Assembly: GCA_003858485.1 (NCBI GenBank)
Contig: RQYD01000026.1
Span: forward strand, 1-48,220
DNA length: 48,220 bases
Origin: Clostridiales bacterium COT073_COT-073
GTDB lineage: Bacteria > Bacillota > Clostridia > Lachnospirales > Vallitaleaceae
Reading direction: 5' to 3'
Shown: positions 1-8,028 of the stretch, piece by piece
Numbering within the stretch: position 1 is the first letter of the stretch
Layout: every line of letters starts with the position of its first letter
Notes under the pieces: generated by a model
What the model saw: only the letters and a program-made list of their open reading frames with translations
The model's database searches: none
Told to the model about the DNA's origin: nothing
Translations under genes and position numbers: made by a program

Positions 1-110
1 TCGGAGAGCCTTCAGCGATCTATATTTACAGTTTTTTAAGGGGCATTTGTCTCTTTTTTTATTGGCAAACTTTTTCATAAATCACTTGACACTACCATAA
101 GATAAATGGC

Positions 111-134
111 ACAGGGCTAAAATTTTAGCCCTGT
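111..134. terminator. Perfect 24-bp palindrome over the hicA stop
   Basis: ACAGGGCTAAAA is followed directly by its exact reverse complement, with no spacer. The hicA stop codon (117-119) lies inside it. As RNA it would fold into a hairpin at the end of hicA. There is no clean U-tract, so it could be a weak terminator or a processing/stability hairpin. Confidence 0.6.
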
Positions 135-308
135 TATTCTCTCGATATTTGTTAAAGTTCCAGCAGGAATGTCCTTTTTACTACATTTTACCGGACAAAT
201 TTTACCGTCTTTAACATAAATTTCGTGGGAACCAGTTGTATGATCCAACACCCATCCCGCTTTTTTAAGAGAATGTACCACATGTTTGTAAGGCTTTGTT
301 TTTGACAT
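117..308 (-). CDS. hicA: HicA-type mRNA interferase toxin, without adjacent HicB
   Basis: A 63-residue protein of the HicA (YcfA) family, small double-stranded-RNA-binding-fold toxins that cleave mRNA. Visible hallmarks are the N-terminal helix ending KKAGW, the catalytic GSH motif with His28, and the C-terminal IPAGTLTNI segment before the end. Length is normal for the family. The start at 308 has a near-perfect ribosome site (TAAGGAGGTTGAT). HicA is normally followed within a few bases by its antitoxin HicB. Here the stop falls in a palindrome and the remaining 116 bases show no hicB. A HicB-type gene lies 15.6 kb away at 15930-16139. Family assignment is firm; whether the toxin is active and what restrains it is not known. 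Confidence 0.85.
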   Translation of the reverse strand: MSKTKPYKHVVHSLKKAGWVLDHTTGSHEIYVKDGKICPVKCSKKDIPAGTLTNIERITGLKF

Positions 309-328
309 ATCAACCTCCTTACATTATC

Positions 329-357
329 ATTATACGTATTATTTATACGTGTGTCAA
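329..357 (-). promoter_or_regulatory. hicA promoter with palindromic operator in the spacer
   Basis: On the minus strand: TTGACA (357-352), a 17-bp spacer and TATAAT (334-329), matching the sigma-A consensus at all twelve positions. The spacer carries an inverted repeat, ACGTAT-AAATA-ATACGT, so a repressor bound there would block RNA polymerase. The ribosome site AAGGAGG lies just downstream. Toxin-antitoxin operons are usually autoregulated this way, typically by HicB in hic systems; that HicB acts here is inference. Confidence 0.8.
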
Positions 358-499
358 GAAAATATTACTGGAAATTGGCCGATTGTTCTTCAGCCAGGTC
401 ATTGAGCAAAGTCATTCAGGCATGATATTCAGTCACTTAGGAAGGACCAAAGTGTTTTTCAGGGGATTTTTGATTTTTCTAGTAATTTGCTGCTGCTTA

Positions 500-508
500 T
501 GGTATACT
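500..508 (+). promoter_or_regulatory. asnS extended -10 promoter
   Basis: TGG-TATACT is an extended -10 element 36 bases upstream of the asnS start. The -35 region is poor, which fits an extended -10 promoter. The leader is too short for a T-box and no T-box sequence is present. Confidence 0.5.
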
Positions 509-544
509 ATAGCAAATATATGATTGAAAAAAGGAGTAAAAATC

Positions 545-1933
545 ATGAAAATGGATTTAGTCAAAGACATTTTTTTAGAACCACAAAAGTACTATGAGAA
601 ACAGGTAACAATTGGCGGTTGGGTCCGCAGTATCCGATCCAATAATAATTTTGGATTTGTTGTCCTGAATGATGGCACGACTTTTCAAACTATTCAGGTG
701 GTGATTGATGCCGAAAAATTGTCCAATTATGCAGAATTAACCAAACAAAATGTTGGTGCAGCCTTGATTGTGACTGGAAAATTGGTGGCGACTCCGCAGG
801 CCAGGCAGCCCTTTGAAATTCAGGCAGAGGCAGTGGAAGTTGAAGGCGAATCAACTCCGGATTATCCACTGCAAAAGAAAAAACATGGTTTTGAATTCCT
901 TCGCACTCTGGAGCATTTAAGAGCCAGAACCAATACTTTTATGGCGGTCTTCCGGGTCCGCTCGATCATGGCTTTTGCCATTCATAAATTCTTTATGGAA
1001 AGAGGCTTTGTGTATGTGCATACCCCAATTATTACCGGTTCTGATGCCGAAGGAGCAGGCGATATGTTCCGGGTGACTACTCTGCCAGCTGATAATCCGC
1101 CAATGGAAAATGGCAAAGTCAATATCAAGGAAGATTTTTTTGGGCATCAGGCCAATTTGACGGTTAGCGGTCAAATTGACGTTGAACCCTTTGCTATGGC
1201 CTTTCGCAATGTTTATACCTTTGGCCCGACCTTCCGGGCGGAGCGCTCTAATACCACCCGGCATGCCGCTGAGTTTTGGATGATTGAACCGGAAATGGCT
1301 TTTGCTGATTTAAAGGATGATATGGATGTGGCCGAAGATATGATTAAATTCATTATCCGCTATGTGCTGGAACATGCTCCGGAAGAAATGAAATTCTTTA
1401 ACGAATTTATTGATAAGGGTTTGCTGGAGCGCTTAGACAATATTGTTAGCAATCAATTTGCCAGAATTACCTATACCGAAGCAGTCGAAATTTTAGAAAA
1501 GGTCAAAGATCGTTTTGAATATCCGGTCTATTGGGGTTGTGATCTGCAAACCGAGCATGAGCGCTATTTGACCGAACAAGTTTATCAAAAGCCGGTATTT
1601 GTGACTGATTATCCCAAAGAAATCAAAGCTTTTTATATGAAATTAAATGAGGATGGAAAAACGGTGGCAGCTACTGATCTATTGGTGCCGGGTGTGGGTG
1701 AAATCATTGGCGGTAGTCAAAGGGAAGATAATTATGAAGAACTGCTGCACCGGATTCATGAAAAGGGTTTAAAGGAGGAAGAATATAAGCCATATTTGGA
1801 TTTACGCAAATATGGCAGCAATCGTCATGCTGGTTTTGGATTGGGTTTTGATAGAATGTTAATGTATATTACCGGTATGAGCAATATCCGGGATGTCCAG
1901 CCTTATCCCAGAACAACCGGCAATTTTATGTAA
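545..1933 (+). CDS. asnS: Asparaginyl-tRNA synthetase
   Basis: Charges tRNA-Asn with asparagine in the cytoplasm, a class IIb aminoacyl-tRNA synthetase. The 462 residues show an N-terminal OB-fold anticodon-binding domain (about 15-105, containing [11 protein letters not shown]), then the catalytic core with motif 2 ([19 protein letters not shown], about 230-250) and motif 3 ([12 protein letters not shown], about 430-442), ending in the PYPRTTGNF sequence typical of AsnRS. The frame is open back to a TTG at 524, but AAGGAG at 531-536 sits 8 bases before the ATG at 545, so 545 is the start. Length matches E. coli AsnS (466). It appears monocistronic; a repeat element follows the stop. Confidence 0.97.
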   Translation: MKMDLVKDIFLEPQKYYEKQVTIGGWVRSIRSNNNFGFVVLNDGTTFQTIQVVIDAEKLSNYAELTKQNVGAALIVTGKLVATPQARQPFEIQAEAVEVEGESTPDYPLQKKKHGFEFLRTLEHLRARTNTFMAVFRVRSIMAFAIHKFFMERGFVYVHTPIITGSDAEGAGDMFRVTTLPADNPPMENGKVNIKEDFFGHQANLTVSGQIDVEPFAMAFRNVYTFGPTFRAERSNTTRHAAEFWMIEPEMAFADLKDDMDVAEDMIKFIIRYVLEHAPEEMKFFNEFIDKGLLERLDNIVSNQFARITYTEAVEILEKVKDRFEYPVYWGCDLQTEHERYLTEQVYQKPVFVTDYPKEIKAFYMKLNEDGKTVAATDLLVPGVGEIIGGSQREDNYEELLHRIHEKGLKEEEYKPYLDLRKYGSNRHAGFGLGFDRMLMYITGMSNIRDVQPYPRTTGNFM

Positions 1934-1959
1934 AAACTGTCAGAAAGATAAGTTAAGAT

Positions 1960-2287
1960 CTCAACTTTCCCACGTTCCTTGGAACAGTCTTTTTTATGGC
2001 GTGTGCCGCGGAAGCATCTTGTCGCAGAAAAATGCGAAAGCGGTGTGCAACCGCAAGCCATCTTACGAAGTAAGTGGCGAAAGGTAGGTTGCCCACCCAG
2101 GCAGAAAAACGAAGTTTTTCGACAGGGTAGGTTGCCCACCCGAGCAGAAAAACGAAGTTTTTCGACAGGGCATGTTAAATGGGTGGGAACGAAAGCAATC
2201 TTGCAAAGCAAGTTGCGAAAGCGGGGGAACCCATGTGCCCGCTCTACAGAGCGGGATAGGGCCAAAAAAGACTGTGGGAAAGTTGAG
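1960..2287 (+). mobile_element. MITE-like hairpin repeat, copy 1 (328 bp)
   Basis: Bounded by CTCAACTTTCCCAC (1960-1973) and its exact reverse complement (2274-2287). The flanking 7-mers TTAAGAT (1953-1959) and TTAGGAT (2288-2294) are a near-perfect direct repeat, as expected of a target duplication. Just inside the left end is GTTCCTTGGAAC, a palindrome absent from the right end, then CAGTCTTTTTT, which mirrors AAAAAAGACTG at the right. The interior holds mini-hairpins with GAA or AAA loops: 2062-2074, 2104-2120, 2147-2163 and 2200-2212, plus CCCGCTCT-AC-AGAGCGGG at 2238-2255. No transposase is encoded. Open frames across it (for example 1979-2380) are Lys/Arg-rich repeats of the hairpin units and I do not regard them as genes. 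Confidence 0.8.
2083..2168 (+). repeat. 43-bp tandem duplication inside copy 1
   Basis: Two adjacent 43-bp units (2083-2125 and 2126-2168), nearly identical, each containing GGTTGCCCACCC followed by the hairpin GAAAAAC-GAA-GTTTTTC. Copy 2 of the element has one such unit, so copy 1 has expanded. Confidence 0.85.
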
Positions 2288-2406
2288 TTAGGATTTATTG
2301 GCCTGATATTTAGATTTTGCGAAGCAAAACGCGAAAGCGGATTTGTGAGCGGTCAGCATTGTAAAACTGTGGAAAGATAACATAGGATTAGAATAGAGGA
2401 AGATCA
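2288..2406. repeat. Degenerate repeat remnant between copy 1 and the next gene
   Basis: Contains a perfect mini-hairpin TTTTGC-GAA-GCAAAA (2315-2329), GCGAAAGC (2331-2338) and, at about 2363, CTGTGGAAAGATAACAT, which resembles the right end of the repeat family. It looks like a decayed second unit in tandem with copy 1. The end (about 2394-2406) holds the ribosome site of the following gene. Confidence 0.5.
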
Positions 2407-4239
2407 ATGAACGAAGAAAAGGAAAAAGAAGTTTCAACGCAGGTAGAAAATAATCCAACAATTTCCTGGAAAAAGGGCGGACGGATCATGCTTTATGTGG
2501 TCAGCGGCGCTCTGCTTTTGGTGGTTCTTTTTATTTCTTTTTTGCAGTTTAGTACTTTTACTGTTAAGCCACAAGCCAGCCAGGGATTAAATTCTTTTTT
2601 GGCTGATAATGATGTGTTAAGTCAGGTAACCGTACAAGCCGGTGAATTTCAATTGGAGATTCCACTGTCTGATATTAATCAGGAGCTGATCAAGCAGGCT
2701 CTGGAAAAAGAATCCAATATTCATAATTTGGAATTTGATGTTTTGGCAGGTAAGGCGATGGTTAATTACAAGGTGAAGGGTTTTTATATTCCCATTTTAT
2801 ATCAGTTAGAGCCAAAAGCAGACAGCCAAATTCATTATCATTTAAAACCGATCCGCATCGGAAAAGTCGGTTTACCACTGCCGGGATGGCTGTTTTCCAG
2901 ATTACAGCCAATTTTGCAAACCTCATTAACAGAAGGATTAACCGTTGCTTCAGAAACTTTTGCCAGATATGGTTGGGAAAGTAATGGCTGGAACCAGACA
3001 GATACGGCGGTTCAGCTGAAAATGAGTTTGGCCGGTCAGGCTTTGGATGAAATTGTCATGGAATTAAAGGGGCTGCCGGAAAATGAAGTAAAGTATATTT
3101 ATGAAGCTGGCAATCAGGCACAAACAGAAATACTGCGTTTGGTGGCAGGCTATCCGGCCACCAAAGAGGAGTTGAAAACAGTCCTGATAGACTCTTATTT
3201 TGTGCCGGAGCCAATGTTTCAAAATTTTTTGTTGTTGATGAATGCGGAACTGATGGAAAAGACCTTTACCGCCTATCCGTTTATCAAAGGAAAGTACAAT
3301 TTAAATATGCTGCTGAAAAAACGGAGTGATTTGATTGCCGAATCGATCAGTGGTTATGGCAAGGAAATTTTAAAGGTGACCAAAGAATGGATGCAAACTT
3401 CGGGCGGCGAATTTTATAATAATGGCTATCCATTTCTAAAAAAAGATTTGCGCACCGTGACTATTAAAGAAGTGATTGAAACCTGGAATTTGTCGATTTC
3501 CGAAAGTTTGATCGAGCGCATTCATTTTGGTCTGGATATGGCCGATCATCAACTGGCGGTGGTATATATTGTTGATGCCGGAAATTATGCGATTATCAAG
3601 GAAGATGGCTATTTTGTGGTGGATGAGCAAACCTATCAGGCCCGTTATCATCGGCTGGTTCCGCCAAGTGGTCAACTGACACAGGATATTGAGATCTGGC
3701 AGGCAGTTTCGGATAAACTCAAAGCCAGCTTTCAAACGGAGGAGTTGTTCATTCGCTATATGAAAGATGATGGCCAGGATCTGTTTGTGCTGGCCTCCTT
3801 TTTAGAAAAACCTCAGGATGTGCAGGCAGTCAGCTTTTCTAAAATTGACGGACAATGGCAGCCGACAGCCAGCAATTTTAAGGATATCCATGAGTTTCAG
3901 GCACAGGATGCCCGCTTTAACCTTAATTTGTATACCGATATGTTTGAAGATCCAAAATTAATTTATATTGATGAGGATGCTTATGACAATATTGTTGAAG
4001 AATTGACCTATGCCCATAAATTGCCGGCCGGCGAAAAGCCTGTTTACTATTCCTATAAAGGAAAGTATATTTATGTCAAATTGTCCGGTGGTGATGAATA
4101 TTTGCTGACCACTTATCATCAGTATTTAGATAAGATTTATACCCGTGAAAATGCGCTGGCATTATTTGGAGATGTTCTGCCGCCGATTATTTTGCTCCAG
4201 CCGGCTCCGGTGGCACTGGAAAGAGCAGGAAATGAGTAA
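2407..4239 (+). CDS. Membrane-anchored extracytoplasmic protein of unknown function
   Basis: A 610-residue protein that I cannot assign with confidence. Residues 1-25 are charged and cytoplasmic, and residues about 28-48 form one transmembrane segment, so most of the protein should lie outside the cell. The region at about 60-190 (SDINQELIKQAL followed by IRIGKVGLPLPGWLFSRL) resembles the YpmS/DUF2140 pattern of a short membrane anchor followed by a beta-rich domain with a GxLPLP motif; this is a weak, remembered resemblance. Residues about 410-600 are Tyr/Asp-rich with no cysteines or recognised catalytic motif. The start ATG at 2407 follows GAGGAAGATCA. It lies between a mobile repeat and pfkA, and neither neighbour suggests a role. 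Confidence 0.7.
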   Translation: MNEEKEKEVSTQVENNPTISWKKGGRIMLYVVSGALLLVVLFISFLQFSTFTVKPQASQGLNSFLADNDVLSQVTVQAGEFQLEIPLSDINQELIKQALEKESNIHNLEFDVLAGKAMVNYKVKGFYIPILYQLEPKADSQIHYHLKPIRIGKVGLPLPGWLFSRLQPILQTSLTEGLTVASETFARYGWESNGWNQTDTAVQLKMSLAGQALDEIVMELKGLPENEVKYIYEAGNQAQTEILRLVAGYPATKEELKTVLIDSYFVPEPMFQNFLLLMNAELMEKTFTAYPFIKGKYNLNMLLKKRSDLIAESISGYGKEILKVTKEWMQTSGGEFYNNGYPFLKKDLRTVTIKEVIETWNLSISESLIERIHFGLDMADHQLAVVYIVDAGNYAIIKEDGYFVVDEQTYQARYHRLVPPSGQLTQDIEIWQAVSDKLKASFQTEELFIRYMKDDGQDLFVLASFLEKPQDVQAVSFSKIDGQWQPTASNFKDIHEFQAQDARFNLNLYTDMFEDPKLIYIDEDAYDNIVEELTYAHKLPAGEKPVYYSYKGKYIYVKLSGGDEYLLTTYHQYLDKIYTRENALALFGDVLPPIILLQPAPVALERAGNE

Positions 4240-4398
4240 AATGTTTTTTTAGTACAGATCTATCAGATGGTAACAGCCGAATTTTGACAGATATGTGATG
4301 ATGGAGAAAGGCTGGAAATGTATTTTTAAATCTGTAAAAATTAAGTCAGGAAAATAAGGTTTAAGGAAATAGCAATCAGGAAAAACAGGAGGAAAGCA

Positions 4399-5484
4399 AT
4401 GAAAAAGAGAATTGGAATTTTGACCAGCGGTGGAGATTGCCCGGGGTTAAATGCAACTATTCGCGGTGTGGCCAAAGCGGCTTATGGCTTGATGGATTGT
4501 ACTTTGATCGGCATTGAAAACGGCTATAAAGGTCTGATTGAGGGTACTTATCGGGAGCTGAAACCCAAGGATTTTTCCGGTTTACTGACCCTGGGCGGAA
4601 CTTTCCTGGGTACTGCCAGAACGCCATTTAAAAAAATGCGGGTGATTGAAGAAGATGGTGTTGATAAAGTTAAAGCAATGGTGGAAAATTATAAGAAAAT
4701 GAAGCTTGACTGCCTGGTTACTTTGGGTGGTAAAGGAACGCATAAAAATGCCAATCTTTTATCGGAGGAAGGATTAAATGTAATCGGCCTGCCCAAAACA
4801 ATTGATAACGATATTTATGGCACCGATGTGACCTTTGGTTTTCAGTCAGCAGTTGATATTGCTACAGAAGTAATTGATCGGATTCATACCACCGCCGATT
4901 CCCATGACCGGGTAATGATCATTGAGATCATGGGCAATAAGGTGGGCTGGCTGACACTCCATGCCGGCATGGCTGGCGGGGCGGATGTTATTCTCTTGCC
5001 GGAAATTCCTTACAGCATTGAATCAGTAATCAGTGCCATTGAAAAAAGATGCAAGGAAGGCAAGGACTTTACCATTATTGCAGTGGCTGAAGGTGCCAAA
5101 ACCCTGGAAGAAGCCAGGATGAAAAAAGAAGATTTTGAAAATCACCGGAAAACTTGGGGTTATCCGTCAGTGGCCTATTACTTAATGGATGAGCTCAATA
5201 AAAAGAGCCGATTTGAAACCAGAGCCTGTGTACCGGGACATCAACAAAGAGGCGGTTCCCCATCGCCTTATGACCGGGTACTATCCACCAATATTGGTGC
5301 CTTTGCTGCTAAATTAATTGACCAGGGGATTTATGGAGTAACAGTCTCTGTACGTAATAACGATTATGTGGCTACTCCGCTTAAAGACATGGCTGGCAAG
5401 ACTAAAAAAGTCGATCCGGAATCAACGATTGTGAAAAATGCCAGATTAATCGGCATCAAATTTGGTGATGAAGGTGTAAAATAA
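4399..5484 (+). CDS. pfkA: 6-phosphofructokinase with mixed ATP/PPi-type donor site
   Basis: Phosphorylates fructose 6-phosphate to the 1,6-bisphosphate, the committed step of glycolysis. The 361 residues include GGDCPGLNA (11-19), GTARTPF (71-77), the phosphoryl-donor loop GGKGT (110-114), PKTIDND (132-138, with the presumed catalytic base Asp136) and MGNKVGWL. In E. coli PfkA the donor loop is GGDGS and the later motif is PGTIDND. Gly after the loop's third position is ATP-like, whereas Lys in PKTIDND is the PPi-type residue. Lys112 replaces the magnesium-binding Asp103 of the E. coli enzyme. The longer length also differs from the 320-residue E. coli type. Donor specificity therefore cannot be stated. 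The ribosome site AGGAGG precedes ATG 4399. Confidence 0.9.
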   Translation: MKKRIGILTSGGDCPGLNATIRGVAKAAYGLMDCTLIGIENGYKGLIEGTYRELKPKDFSGLLTLGGTFLGTARTPFKKMRVIEEDGVDKVKAMVENYKKMKLDCLVTLGGKGTHKNANLLSEEGLNVIGLPKTIDNDIYGTDVTFGFQSAVDIATEVIDRIHTTADSHDRVMIIEIMGNKVGWLTLHAGMAGGADVILLPEIPYSIESVISAIEKRCKEGKDFTIIAVAEGAKTLEEARMKKEDFENHRKTWGYPSVAYYLMDELNKKSRFETRACVPGHQQRGGSPSPYDRVLSTNIGAFAAKLIDQGIYGVTVSVRNNDYVATPLKDMAGKTKKVDPESTIVKNARLIGIKFGDEGVK

Positions 5485-5500
5485 AATTTTCATTTGAAGT

Positions 5501-5516
5501 GGGCAAGCATGTGCCC
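5501..5516. terminator. Short hairpin between convergent genes
   Basis: GGGCA-AGCATG-TGCCC lies between the ends of pfkA and the minus-strand ABC operon. It has no strong U-tract on either strand. Adjacent CCCGAAAGCCATCTTGCGGCA resembles interior pieces of the hairpin repeat family but has no recognisable ends. Confidence 0.3.
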
Positions 5517-5548
5517 CGAAAGCCATCTTGCGGCAAACTACCAGACAT

Positions 5549-6325
5549 TCAGGAGCCGGTCGATTGATAGCGCTTTAGTCCGGTCTTCCAAATCAAATAA
5601 GCTGGAAAAAGGAAAAGTCCGCTCAGGCAGGGAAAGAAAATATAAAGCGGCTGATTACTTCGACCGGTGAGATACAGCAGCGGATAATATTGAAATAAAG
5701 CCAGCGGGACAATATAGGTAAAAAACTTTAAAATACTGTCACCGTAGATTGACAGGGGATAACGGCCGAATTCCCGGCCGCCATCTGTAAAAATATTAAT
5801 AAATTCCAATCCGTCAGTGGTAAAAAAACAAAGACCAGCATAAATTAAAAATAAAGCGGAAAAGACCACAGTTCCACCCAGGATCATCAATAAAATTGTA
5901 AGCCCCTTATCAAAACACCATAGATAAGGGGTTTTTATTATGACTACAAGCAGAATGAAAAGGGACTGGAGGAGTCTTCCGATCCGGGAAAATTCAATTT
6001 TGGAGGCCAGCACCTGAAAAATTTCATGGCGCGGCCGCACTAAAATCCGATCAAATTCGCCATTGCCAATCATGGTGGAAAAGGTATCAAAACCTCTGGC
6101 AAAGCATTCTGCCAGGGAAAAAGCCAGAGATACTACCGCAAAGCAAAGCAATACTTCCTGATAGGAAAAACCCTCAACTTGATGAAAGCGCTGCATCATG
6201 AAATAAAGACCGATAAAGGCAGAAAAGGTACTGAGGAATTGTCCCAAGATCATCAGCAGAAAAGAAACTTTATATTGCAATTGAGACTTTAAATGAATGG
6301 CAAAGTATTTCCAGTATAATTTCAT
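5549..6325 (-). CDS. ABC-2 family transporter permease (COG3694-like)
   Basis: A 258-residue integral membrane protein with about six hydrophobic segments and a short cytoplasmic N-terminus (MKLYWKYFAIHLKSQLQYK). Around residues 87-102 is a conserved-looking charged stretch, GNGEFDRILVRPRHEI, typical of one of the two dissimilar permeases that pair in this group of uncharacterised ABC exporters. It is the last gene of a three-gene minus-strand operon: ATPase (7149-7946), permease (6349-7152), then this gene 23 bases downstream, with ribosome site AGGAGG before ATG 6325. The exported substrate is unknown. Confidence 0.85.
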   Translation of the reverse strand: MKLYWKYFAIHLKSQLQYKVSFLLMILGQFLSTFSAFIGLYFMMQRFHQVEGFSYQEVLLCFAVVSLAFSLAECFARGFDTFSTMIGNGEFDRILVRPRHEIFQVLASKIEFSRIGRLLQSLFILLVVIIKTPYLWCFDKGLTILLMILGGTVVFSALFLIYAGLCFFTTDGLEFINIFTDGGREFGRYPLSIYGDSILKFFTYIVPLALFQYYPLLYLTGRSNQPLYIFFPCLSGLFLFPAYLIWKTGLKRYQSTGS

Positions 6326-6348
6326 ATCAACCTCCTTTTTAAAAGCCT

Positions 6349-7152
6349 TTATCCGCCCTGGATAATGATATAACGTAAAATTTTATTCAGCCACCAACTG
6401 CCAAGAGCAATCAGGACAATTGCCCAAAACACTTGTAATAACAGGGCCTGCACTATGACCGGGCCCATCAGATTGCCACTGTAAATTCGAAAGGGAATAT
6501 TTTGCATGGCGGCAAAGGGCAATAATTCCAAAATCATTCGAATTTTTTCCGGGAAAAAGGGCAAAGGGATGACTGCACCGGTCAGCAATTCAGTGGCTGA
6601 CAGGATGACTAAGCGAATGCCCGCAGAATTAAGGGTATAAAAGCTGAAAATATAAACAAACATGGTAAAGGCGACAACGACCATCAAACTGAGGGCAGCA
6701 CTTGCCAAAAAAAGTAAAAGAGTGGTCAGTGATGATGGCAAAGCAAGGCCATATGGCTTGGGCAGAAAAAAGGTGACCAGCAATATTGGAAAGCAACGAA
6801 GGATAGCCTTGGAGATCCGAAGGGAAAGGTTTTTTAAAAACCAAAGCGGATATAAAGCAATTGGCCGAATCATTTCATAGGCAATGTTACCGCTACTGAT
6901 TTGCTCCAGAATTTCCATATCCAAAAACCAAAGCATATACAGAGCCAAAAAGGCCTGTTGCAGCCAGATATAGGAGCTGAGTGCAGAAAATTCCATGGGA
7001 AAGGCAGAGGGGTTACTGCGGTAAAAAGCGGAAAAGGCAAAGATTTCCATAAATCCCCAGGCAAATTGGGTGGCCATACCGGCATAGGCGGCCACCCGGT
7101 ACTGCAACCCACGGATCAATCGAATTTTAAAATAGGTCAAATATTTTTTCAT
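6349..7152 (-). CDS. ABC-2 family transporter permease (COG4587-like)
   Basis: A 267-residue membrane protein with about six transmembrane segments, the first starting near residue 20. The pattern YFKIRLIRGLQYRVAAYAG at the N-terminus and SGNIAYEMIRPIALYPLWF around residues 85-105 matches the second permease type of the same exporter group (COG4587/DUF990-like). Its start overlaps the last bases of the ATPase gene by 4 nucleotides, so the two are translationally coupled. With two different permeases and one ATPase the complex would be a heterodimeric membrane channel. Direction is probably export; substrate unknown. Confidence 0.85.
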   Translation of the reverse strand: MKKYLTYFKIRLIRGLQYRVAAYAGMATQFAWGFMEIFAFSAFYRSNPSAFPMEFSALSSYIWLQQAFLALYMLWFLDMEILEQISSGNIAYEMIRPIALYPLWFLKNLSLRISKAILRCFPILLVTFFLPKPYGLALPSSLTTLLLFLASAALSLMVVVAFTMFVYIFSFYTLNSAGIRLVILSATELLTGAVIPLPFFPEKIRMILELLPFAAMQNIPFRIYSGNLMGPVIVQALLLQVFWAIVLIALGSWWLNKILRYIIIQGG

Positions 7153-7946
7153 ATCTGGTACTCCCGGTAAAGCTCAGCCACCATTTCTTCAGCCGACAAG
7201 CCGGTTTTGGCTTGTTTTTTCAAATCCGCATAACGGCCATCAAATAAAATTTGACCCTTGCCAATTAACAGGATACGGCTGGCCAAAGCCTCAATATCCT
7301 GCATATCATGAGTGGTTAAAATAATGGTTGTTCCCTTTTCCTGGTTTTGCTTTTGAATAAATTCCCGTACTGCCAGCTTTGATACGGCATCCAGACCGAT
7401 GGTCGGTTCATCCAGAAATAAGATCCGGGGATCATGTAAGAGTGAAGCGGCAATTTCGCAGCGCATCCTTTGCCCCAGAGATAACTGGCGGGCCGGCAGC
7501 TGAATGATTTCCGCTAAATCAAGGGTGGCCGTCAGCTCAGACAGAGTTTTGGCATACGCCTTATCCGGGATGTCATAAATATCCTGGAGCAAGGAAAAAG
7601 AGTCAATAACCGGTACATCCCACCATAGCTGGCTGCGTTGACCAAAAACTACACCGATTTGCCCAACATAGTGTTTGCGGTTTTGCCATGGAATTTGTCC
7701 GTTGATCAGACAATTTCCACTGTCTGGTCTTAAGATACCGCTCATTATTTTGATGGTGGTACTTTTTCCTGAGCCATTTGGTCCAATGTAGCCGACGATT
7801 TCACCGGCGGCAATTTCAAAAGAAATATCCCGCAATGCCGGAATGATTTGATATTCCCGGTGAAAAAGGGCACGAAAAGCAGAGCCAAGCCCTTCTTTGC
7901 GCTTGGCGACCCGAAAACTTTTATGAATATGTTCCAATTTGATCAT
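7149..7946 (-). CDS. ABC transporter ATP-binding protein (COG4586-like)
   Basis: The ATPase of the three-gene export system, 265 residues. It shows Walker A GPNGSGKST, Q-loop GVVFGQRSQLWW, signature LSLGQRMRCEIAA, Walker B RILFLDEPTIGLD and switch histidine TTHD. The long insertion between the first strand and Walker A (KRKEGLGSAFRALFHREY) and the QRSQLWWD sequence after the Q-loop are typical of the COG4586 group. The frame is open upstream to 8177, overlapping the preceding gene, but the first sensible start is ATG 7946, which gives the usual MIKLEHIHKSF beginning; its ribosome site (CAGGT) is weak. It follows the dnaC terminator by about 30 bases. Confidence 0.88.
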   Translation of the reverse strand: MIKLEHIHKSFRVAKRKEGLGSAFRALFHREYQIIPALRDISFEIAAGEIVGYIGPNGSGKSTTIKIMSGILRPDSGNCLINGQIPWQNRKHYVGQIGVVFGQRSQLWWDVPVIDSFSLLQDIYDIPDKAYAKTLSELTATLDLAEIIQLPARQLSLGQRMRCEIAASLLHDPRILFLDEPTIGLDAVSKLAVREFIQKQNQEKGTTIILTTHDMQDIEALASRILLIGKGQILFDGRYADLKKQAKTGLSAEEMVAELYREYQI

Positions 7947-7973
7947 GATTAGTACCTGATTTTCTATAAATTG

Positions 7974-7995
7974 AAAAAGCCGCCATTTGGCGGCT
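7974..7995 (-). terminator. Rho-independent terminator after the dnaC-like gene
   Basis: On the minus strand AGCCGCC-AAAT-GGCGGCT is followed by a run of Ts. It ends the dnaD-dnaC transcript, so the ABC operon downstream needs its own promoter or read-through. Confidence 0.85.
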
Positions 7996-8028
7996 CTGAG
8001 CATTTTCTTTCGACTGATGCCGATCCGC

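Noticed and set aside
296-523. Plus-strand frame of 75 codons before asnS
   Set aside because: It overlaps the hicA promoter and the asnS promoter, has no ribosome site and no protein-like pattern.
309-544. T-box leader for asnS
   Set aside because: The leader from the predicted start is under 40 bases and lacks the T-box sequence.
1960-2287. CRISPR array
   Set aside because: Repeats are themselves short hairpins without unique spacers, and no cas gene is present.
1979-2380. Open frames across repeat copies 1 and 2 (also 1893-2087, 1903-2265, 29513-30034, 29655-29849, 29704-29925) with recurring Lys/Arg-rich peptides
   Set aside because: Their peptide repeats are simply the translated hairpin units. 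They occur in several frames and on both strands and have no ribosome sites. They are best explained as non-coding repeat.
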